A program made the translations under genes and the position numbers. A stretch of DNA of 39,347 nt from an uncultured bacterium (GTDB lineage: Bacteria > Actinomycetota > Coriobacteriia > Coriobacteriales > Atopobiaceae). Within the stretch, counting starts at the first letter, position 1. Every line of letters starts with the position of its first letter. Positions 34,510 through 39,347 of the stretch are shown here, piece by piece. Location: the NCBI GenBank assembly GCA_905215465.1, contig CAJMPT010000015.1, positions 1 to 39,347 on the forward strand. Reading direction: 5' to 3'. The notes beneath the pieces are model-generated. The model made no database searches, was not told the DNA's origin, and worked only from the letters and a program-made list of their open reading frames with translations.

Positions 34510-35633
34510 GCGAGACCCCCCTCCATCACGTTGCCGCCGCCCAGCGTCCTGGACGTCCAGTCGATGTTGCCCAACACCGTCTGCTCCAGCTCCTCCAGTG
34601 ACGAGAAGGACCTGGAGTCGCGCAGCCAGCGCAGGAAGGTGACGTGGGCGGTAAGGCCGTAGGCATCGCCCTCGAAGCCGACGAGGTTGGCCTCGAGCAG
34701 CGTACGCGGGTCTGGCGTGGAGCGTCCCTCAAAGGTGGGCGGCACTCCGACGTTGACGGCGGCGGGCCAGCAGCCCAGGGGGCCACCCTCGCCCTCCAGC
34801 GTGACCAAGCACGCATAGACGCCCTGGTCAGGCACGCAGCAGAGGGGGTCAACCATGACGTTTGCCGTGGGGAAGCCGAACGTGGTGCCCTCGCCGCGAC
34901 CGTGCTCCACCACGCCCGTGGCGCGCATGCAGCGGCCAAGCATGCCGGCGGCCGCCTCCACGCGGCCCGCGCGCACGAGGCTGCGGATGCGGGTGGCCGT
35001 CAGCGGCTGGCCGGCCTCGTTCAGAAGGTCGAGCCCGCAGACGTCAACGCCCAGCAGCGCCCCGTCCGCCTCAAGCGCCTCGACGGTGCCCTCGCCCCTG
35101 GCGCCCAGGCAGAAGTCCGAGCCCACAACGACGCAACGTACGTCGAGCACGGCCAGCAGCGCATCCCTCATGAAGGTCAGGTGGTCCAGGGCGGCAAGCC
35201 CGTCCGTGAAGTCAAAGCTCACGACCGCGTCCACGCCCTCCGCAAGAAGCCGAGACACCCGCTCATCGCAGGTAAGGAGCCTGGAGCGGCCCTGCGGCCC
35301 GCCCAGCACCTCAGCCGGGTCCGGGCAGAAGGTCACGGCGGCCAGACGGCAGCCGCGGGCGCGCGCCTCCTTGCGTGCGCCGTTCACCAGCCACGCGTGA
35401 CCGCAGTGCAGGCCGTCGAAGGCGCCGATGACGCAGACCCAGGGGCCATCGGCCTCCCGGCATCCCTCCGCGAGCGTGACGGCACCCGTGGCGCGGCCGT
35501 CGGCCACGCAGAAGGGCACGGGGCGCCCGGAGGCACCCCGCGTGGCGGGCAGCGAGGCCCGCGCAATGCGCCAAGCGGCGCTCGAAGCGAGCGGTGCCTC
35601 CGGCCCTATGTGAAGGAGCTCCTGCTCCAGCAT
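34506..35633 (-). CDS. ribF: Bifunctional riboflavin kinase/FAD synthetase
   Basis: Makes FMN and then FAD. The 375-residue protein has the nucleotidyltransferase motif GAFDGLHCGH at 70-79, an FADS domain, and a flavokinase domain starting near 235 with GTTFGFPTAN. The N-terminus before the first motif is about 50 residues longer than usual and compositionally odd. The ATG at 35633 shares a base with the truB stop (TGATG). The truB-ribF adjacency is typical of Gram-positive genomes. A start later in the N-terminus cannot be excluded. Confidence 0.93.
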   Translation of the reverse strand: MLEQELLHIGPEAPLASSAAWRIARASLPATRGASGRPVPFCVADGRATGAVTLAEGCREADGPWVCVIGAFDGLHCGHAWLVNGARKEARARGCRLAAVTFCPDPAEVLGGPQGRSRLLTCDERVSRLLAEGVDAVVSFDFTDGLAALDHLTFMRDALLAVLDVRCVVVGSDFCLGARGEGTVEALEADGALLGVDVCGLDLLNEAGQPLTATRIRSLVRAGRVEAAAGMLGRCMRATGVVEHGRGEGTTFGFPTANVMVDPLCCVPDQGVYACLVTLEGEGGPLGCWPAAVNVGVPPTFEGRSTPDPRTLLEANLVGFEGDAYGLTAHVTFLRWLRDSRSFSSLEELEQTVLGNIDWTSRTLGGGNVMEGGLA

Positions 35634-36580
35634 CACTTGACCCCCTCGATGGCCTGCGGGAAGTTGACCTGGCAGGCAAGGCACGTCCCCCGGCGCTCCC
35701 AGATACCGGCAAGCGCCCCGTCAAAGACGAGGGCCACCCGCTCCTCCGGGCGCGGCTCGCGGACGAGCCCGCCAACGCCGACCTGGCCCACGTCGATCTT
35801 GCGCCCGCACGACACGTCGGCGAGCTCCTCCAGGGCAAGCTCGCGGCGCGGCAGCCCCAGGAGGGCCACCGGGTCAAGGCAGCGCCCCGCCACCAGGGAG
35901 GGGCCGCCCCCGGCAAGCTCGTCCAGGCTCACGCAGTCGCCAAGGCCGACGCCTCCGGCCTTCGTGCGCACGAGGCCGCAGAGGTGGGCGCAGGTGCCCA
36001 GGCGCTCGCCCAAATCACGCGCGAGGCTGCGCACGTAGGTACCCTTGGAGACGTCGAAGGCGCAGGTCCAGATGCACTTCTCCCCCGCCTCGACGCTCAC
36101 CAGGTCTGCCGCGTAGACGGTGACGTGGCGGGCGGCAAGCTCCACCCGCTGGCCGTCGCGTGCCAGGGCGTAGGCGCGCTTTCCGTTGACGGAGATGGCA
36201 GAGTAGGCTGGGGGCACCTGGTCCTGCTCGCCGAGAAGCCCGCGCAGGGCCTCGGCGGCAAAGGCCGGATCCGCCAGCTCCGGCGGCACCGGCGCGGTGC
36301 GGACGACCTCGCCCTCGGCGTCGTCGGTGTCCGTGGCGGAGCCAAACTCGATCTGGGCCACGTAGGCCTTGCGGTCAAGCGTGAGCATGCCGAGGAGCTT
36401 GGTGGCCTGGCCAATGCCCACGACGAGCACGCCGGAGGCCGCCGGGTCGAGCGTGCCGGCGTGGCCAACGCGCTTCTCGCCCACCGCGCGGCGCACGCGG
36501 TTGACAACGTCATGGCTGGAGAGCCCCAGGGGCTTGTTGACGGCTATGAGCGCGTTCACGGCGCTCGGGCCGCGGCTCAA
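35633..36580 (-). CDS. truB: tRNA pseudouridine55 synthase TruB
   Basis: Forms pseudouridine 55 in the T arm of tRNAs. The 315-residue protein has VNKPLGLSSHDVVNRVRR, the catalytic aspartate in GHAGTLDPAASG, and TYVRSLARDLGE. Start choice: TTG at 36580 has AGGAGG four bases upstream and overlaps the nrnA stop (TTGA). A GTG at 36559, seven codons in, is closer to the family start but has no SD. I prefer the TTG. It precedes ribF. Confidence 0.93.
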   Translation of the reverse strand: MSRGPSAVNALIAVNKPLGLSSHDVVNRVRRAVGEKRVGHAGTLDPAASGVLVVGIGQATKLLGMLTLDRKAYVAQIEFGSATDTDDAEGEVVRTAPVPPELADPAFAAEALRGLLGEQDQVPPAYSAISVNGKRAYALARDGQRVELAARHVTVYAADLVSVEAGEKCIWTCAFDVSKGTYVRSLARDLGERLGTCAHLCGLVRTKAGGVGLGDCVSLDELAGGGPSLVAGRCLDPVALLGLPRRELALEELADVSCGRKIDVGQVGVGGLVREPRPEERVALVFDGALAGIWERRGTCLACQVNFPQAIEGVK

Positions 36581-37590
36581 CTGGCCTCCTGCGTGTAAAG
36601 CTCGCGCAGCATGGGCAGGACCGCGGAGAGGGCCTGGTCTATGTCGCCGTCCACGGTGAAGCCGGCCGCGGCGCGGTGGCCGCCGCCGCCCATCCTGCGG
36701 GCGATGCCCGAGATGTCCCTGTCGGATTTGGAGCGGAGGTTGCCGCGGACCTGGTTGCCGGGAACCTCCTTGAGGAAGAGCGCGATCTCGGAGCCCTCCA
36801 CGCAGCGGACGAGGTCGACAAGGCCATCGCACTCGCTCACGGGAACGCCGCAGGCGCGGAAGTCCGCGTCCGTCACGTAGCTGTAGGAGATCTTGCCCCC
36901 CTCGAAGGTGGCGATGCGGCTCATAACCTTGGCGCAAAGGTGCAGGTAGGCAAGTCGGTCGCTCTGATAGACGTTGACGGCCACCTCGTCGGGGCGAGCG
37001 CCGGCGTCCACGAGCATGCTGGCCACCTCGAAGGCCTCGCCGTTGGCGTTCTGGTACTGGAAGCGGCCGGTGTCGGTGATGACGGCGCACAGCAGGTTCT
37101 GGGCCATCGTGGGGGTGATGTGCCCCAGCACGTGCTGGGCGTACTCGGCCACGATGACGCCGGCCGCGGCGGCGTCGGGCCTGACCACGCCGGCGTCCCA
37201 GAAGCTCTGGTCCGCGGGATGGTGGTCAATGACGGCCACCTTCGCCGCGCGGGCGAGCACGGCCCGTGCCTCGTTCAGGCGGCCCAGGGACGAGAGGTCC
37301 ACACAAAAGAAGAGGTCCGGGTCACAGGCGTAGTCGTCCACGTGGACGAAGCGCTCGGTCCCTGGGAGGAACTTGTAGGTCCTGGGCACGACGTCGCGGT
37401 CGGCCAGAAGGCAGGTCACGTCCGTGCCGGGCCAGGCCGTCTCGATGAGCTCGGCCAGGGCGAGCGCGGAGCCGATGGCGTCCCCGTCGGGGGACGTGTG
37501 GGCGCAGATGGCAACGGACGAGGCCGCTTCGACGAGCTTGGAGATCTCGTCGAAGCGGCCGGCCTGCCACTCGAAGTCGGAAACCGTCAT
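36577..37590 (-). CDS. nrnA: DHH-family nanoRNase/pAp phosphatase NrnA
   Basis: Degrades nanoRNA, pAp or cyclic dinucleotide products; the exact substrate is family inference. The 337-residue protein has the DHH motifs TSPDGDAIGSALAL near residue 30 and DHHP near 120, and a DHHA1 domain with RRMGGGGHRAAAGF near 305. Start at 37590 (MTVSDFEWQ) fits; AGAGGA lies 12 bases upstream, a slightly long spacing. It follows rbfA by 16 bases. The rbfA-nrnA-truB order is common in Gram-positive bacteria. Confidence 0.92.
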   Translation of the reverse strand: MTVSDFEWQAGRFDEISKLVEAASSVAICAHTSPDGDAIGSALALAELIETAWPGTDVTCLLADRDVVPRTYKFLPGTERFVHVDDYACDPDLFFCVDLSSLGRLNEARAVLARAAKVAVIDHHPADQSFWDAGVVRPDAAAAGVIVAEYAQHVLGHITPTMAQNLLCAVITDTGRFQYQNANGEAFEVASMLVDAGARPDEVAVNVYQSDRLAYLHLCAKVMSRIATFEGGKISYSYVTDADFRACGVPVSECDGLVDLVRCVEGSEIALFLKEVPGNQVRGNLRSKSDRDISGIARRMGGGGHRAAAGFTVDGDIDQALSAVLPMLRELYTQEAS

Positions 37591-37606
37591 GGTGATGGGC
37601 TGTCCT

Positions 37607-38029
37607 CTATTCGGGGTCCTCGTCAGCGCCCTCGGCGTCCTCGGAGGCGGGCTCGACCGGATAGCCGAACTCGTCCTTCTCGACGCCGATGGTGGGCGGG
37701 ACGTTCTCGAGCGCACGGGTGATGCGCTCGGCCTCGTCGGTGGTGGTGTCAATCTCGAAGGCGATCTCGGGCGTCACGCGCCAGCCGAGCGCGTGGCCCA
37801 GAAGGCCACGGATGCGCCCCTTGGCGCGCTCGAGGGCCGCGGAAACCTCCTCGTAGCGGGAGGCCTCGCAGCTCACGTAGGCGCGCAGGAACGACTTGTC
37901 GACCGAGACCTCCACGCCCGTCAGCGTGACGAGCGCGAGGTCGGGGTCGGAGATCTCGAAGAGCAGGATGCTCGCGAGCTTCTCGCGGGCGATCTGGTTG
38001 TTCCTGCGGGAGTTCTGGTTCTGCTTCAT
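37607..38029 (-). CDS. rbfA: 30S ribosome-binding factor RbfA
   Basis: Assists late 16S rRNA 5'-end maturation. The 140-residue protein has the KH-type fold pattern: REKLASILLFEISDPDLALVTLTGVEVSVD, split as REKLASILLFEI and SDPDLALVTLTGVEVS. RIRGLLGHALGWRVTPEIAFEIDTTTDEA follows, seen in parts. The C-terminus ends in an acidic tail. It begins two bases after the infB stop. Confidence 0.93.
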   Translation of the reverse strand: MKQNQNSRRNNQIAREKLASILLFEISDPDLALVTLTGVEVSVDKSFLRAYVSCEASRYEEVSAALERAKGRIRGLLGHALGWRVTPEIAFEIDTTTDEAERITRALENVPPTIGVEKDEFGYPVEPASEDAEGADEDPE

Positions 38030-38031
38030 GG

Positions 38032-39347
38032 CTACTCCGTGCGAGCGACCTGGTCGATGCGGTAGGCCTCGATCTGGTCGCCGGGCTTGATGTCCTGGAA
38101 GTTCTCGAGGCCGATGCCGCCCTCCATGCCGCCGCGCAGGCTCTTGGCCTCGTCCTTGTAGTGGCGCATGGAAGCGATCTTGCCGTTGTAGACCACGATG
38201 CCATCGCGCACGAGGCGCACGGAGTCGGAGTTGGCGATCTCGCCCTCCTCCACGCGGACGCCGGCGGCAATGCCGACCTTAGGCACCTTGAAGGTGTCAA
38301 GGACCACGGCCATGCCCGTGGAGACCTCGACCTCGGTGGGCTTGAGCATGCCGATGCGGGCGGCGTCGAGGTCCTCGAGAGCCTTGTAGATGACGTCGTA
38401 GCAGCGAATCTCGACGCCAGCGCGCTCGGCGGCGCCGCGGGCCTTGGCGTCGGGACGCACGCCGAAGCCAATGATGATGGCGTTGGACGCGTCCGCGAGA
38501 ACCACGTCGGTCTCGTTGATGGCACCGACGGCGGAGTGGATGGTGTTGATGCGAACCTCGGACTGGTCCATCTTGTCCAGCGAGTCCTGAAGGGCCTCGA
38601 TGGAGCCTTGGACGTCGGCCTTGATGATGAGGTTGAGCTCCTTGACGTCGGCATCGGCCATGGTGTCGAAGAGGTTCTCGAGCGTGACGTGCTTCACGCG
38701 GTTCTGCTCCTCGATGCGGGCCTTGAGCGCGCGCTGGTCGGCCAGGTCGCGGGCCTCGCGGTCGTCCTGGAAGACGCGGAACTCGTCGCCGGCGTTGGGC
38801 ACGGAGGACAGGCCCAAGATCTCGACGGGGTCGGCCGGACCGGCCTCGGTCACGGGGTTGCCCTTGGAGTCGATCATGGCGCGGACGCGGCCGTAGGACA
38901 GGCCCGCCACCAGGGCGTCGCCCACGCGCAGGGTGCCGCGGCTGACCAGGACGGTGGCAACGGAGCCGCGGCCGCGGTCGAGCTTGCCCTCAAGCACGTA
39001 GCCGGAGGCAAACGTGTCGGGGTTGGCCTTGAGCTCCAGGACGTCGGCCTCAAGAAGAACGCTCTCGAGCAGCTCGTCGATGCCCTGCTTCTTCTTGGCG
39101 GAGATGTTGACGAACATGTTTTGTCCGCCCCACTCCTCGGGGATGACGCCGTACTCGGTGAGCTCCTGGCGCACCTTGTCGGGGTTGGCGCCCGGCTTGT
39201 CGATCTTGTTGACGGCCACGATGATGGGGACGCCGGCTGCCTTGGCGTGGTTGATGGACTCCACGGTCTGGGGCATGACGCCGTCGTCGGCGGCCACGAT
39301 CAGGATGACGATGTCGGTCACCTTGGCGCCGCGGGCACGCATGGCCG
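38032..39347 (-). CDS. infB: Translation initiation factor IF-2, N-terminal part outside window
   Basis: IF-2 brings initiator tRNA to the 30S subunit. About 437 C-terminal residues are visible; the frame is open at the window edge. The first visible residues AMRARGAKVTDI follow the G3 motif. G4 (VNKIDKP) and G5 (SAKKKQG) are present, then domain II, the IF-2 C1 region (TIHSAVGAINETDVVLADAS) and the fMet-tRNA-binding C2 domain ending near ALEDLDAARIGM and EVSTGMAVVLDTFKV. P-loop and N-terminal domains lie upstream. It is followed by rbfA. Confidence 0.97.
   Translation of the reverse strand, partial: AMRARGAKVTDIVILIVAADDGVMPQTVESINHAKAAGVPIIVAVNKIDKPGANPDKVRQELTEYGVIPEEWGGQNMFVNISAKKKQGIDELLESVLLEADVLELKANPDTFASGYVLEGKLDRGRGSVATVLVSRGTLRVGDALVAGLSYGRVRAMIDSKGNPVTEAGPADPVEILGLSSVPNAGDEFRVFQDDREARDLADQRALKARIEEQNRVKHVTLENLFDTMADADVKELNLIIKADVQGSIEALQDSLDKMDQSEVRINTIHSAVGAINETDVVLADASNAIIIGFGVRPDAKARGAAERAGVEIRCYDVIYKALEDLDAARIGMLKPTEVEVSTGMAVVLDTFKVPKVGIAAGVRVEEGEIANSDSVRLVRDGIVVYNGKIASMRHYKDEAKSLRGGMEGGIGLENFQDIKPGDQIEAYRIDQVARTE

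Overview
The window is 39.3 kb of high-GC DNA with strong G/C bias at third codon positions. It is almost entirely conserved housekeeping genes packed on the minus strand. The only convincing plus-strand gene is rpsT. An actinobacterial-type integration host factor (mihF) sits beside gmk and rpoZ. The pyrimidine operon is of the anaerobe type, with a PyrK-coupled type 1B dihydroorotate dehydrogenase and PyrR control. Together with comEA/comEC, a phage-like dCMP deaminase and the frequent GTG/TTG starts, this points to an anaerobic or microaerophilic actinomycete, most likely Coriobacteriia (Olsenella/Atopobium/Collinsella-like). That assignment is inference from gene content and not from a database match.

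Layout, low to high coordinates; minus-strand transcription runs from high to low. (1) 1-3.9 kb: pnp (its 3' half lies outside the window), rpsO, recO, era, dgkA. (2) 3.9-9.2 kb: ybeY, phoH, mtaB and two dnaJ-type genes. The second dnaJ product has lost the end of its substrate domain and gained membrane helices. (3) 9.3-14.0 kb: a dCMP deaminase, hemW, dusB and lepA, largely overlapping. (4) 14.0-18.6 kb: rpsT on the plus strand, then holA, comEC and comEA. (5) 18.6-19.5 kb: a small AT-richer insert with a YafQ/DinJ-type toxin-antitoxin pair. (6) 19.6-22.1 kb: mihF, gmk, rpoZ, thiI. (7) 22.2-27.6 kb: pyrR-pyrB-pyrC-pyrK-pyrD-pyrF with a readable promoter, PyrR-type hairpin and attenuator terminator. 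(8) 27.6-27.8 kb: a gene-free patch filled with palindromes. (9) 27.8-31.0 kb: a surface-polysaccharide ABC exporter, tRNA-Asn(GUU) and two paralogous lipoproteins. (10) 31.0-39.3 kb: infB (its 5' part lies outside), rbfA, nrnA, truB, ribF, dnaG and rpoD, linking translation, FAD synthesis, priming and the main sigma factor.

Functionally the window covers translation (rpsO, rpsT, lepA, infB, rbfA, era, ybeY), tRNA modification (mtaB, dusB, thiI, truB), replication and repair (holA, dnaG, recO), transcription (rpoD, rpoZ), nucleotide metabolism (pyr genes, gmk, dCMP deaminase), protein folding and DNA uptake. I saw no prophage, IS element or CRISPR array.

No wholly novel gene system is evident. 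The most unusual items are non-coding: a tandem array of hairpins with an inverted loop at 27657-27774; a near-identical 12-13 bp-arm hairpin found in two separate intergenic regions (14450 and 27603); and several promoter-overlapping inverted repeats. The most unusual proteins are the membrane-anchored DnaJ and the lipoprotein pair.
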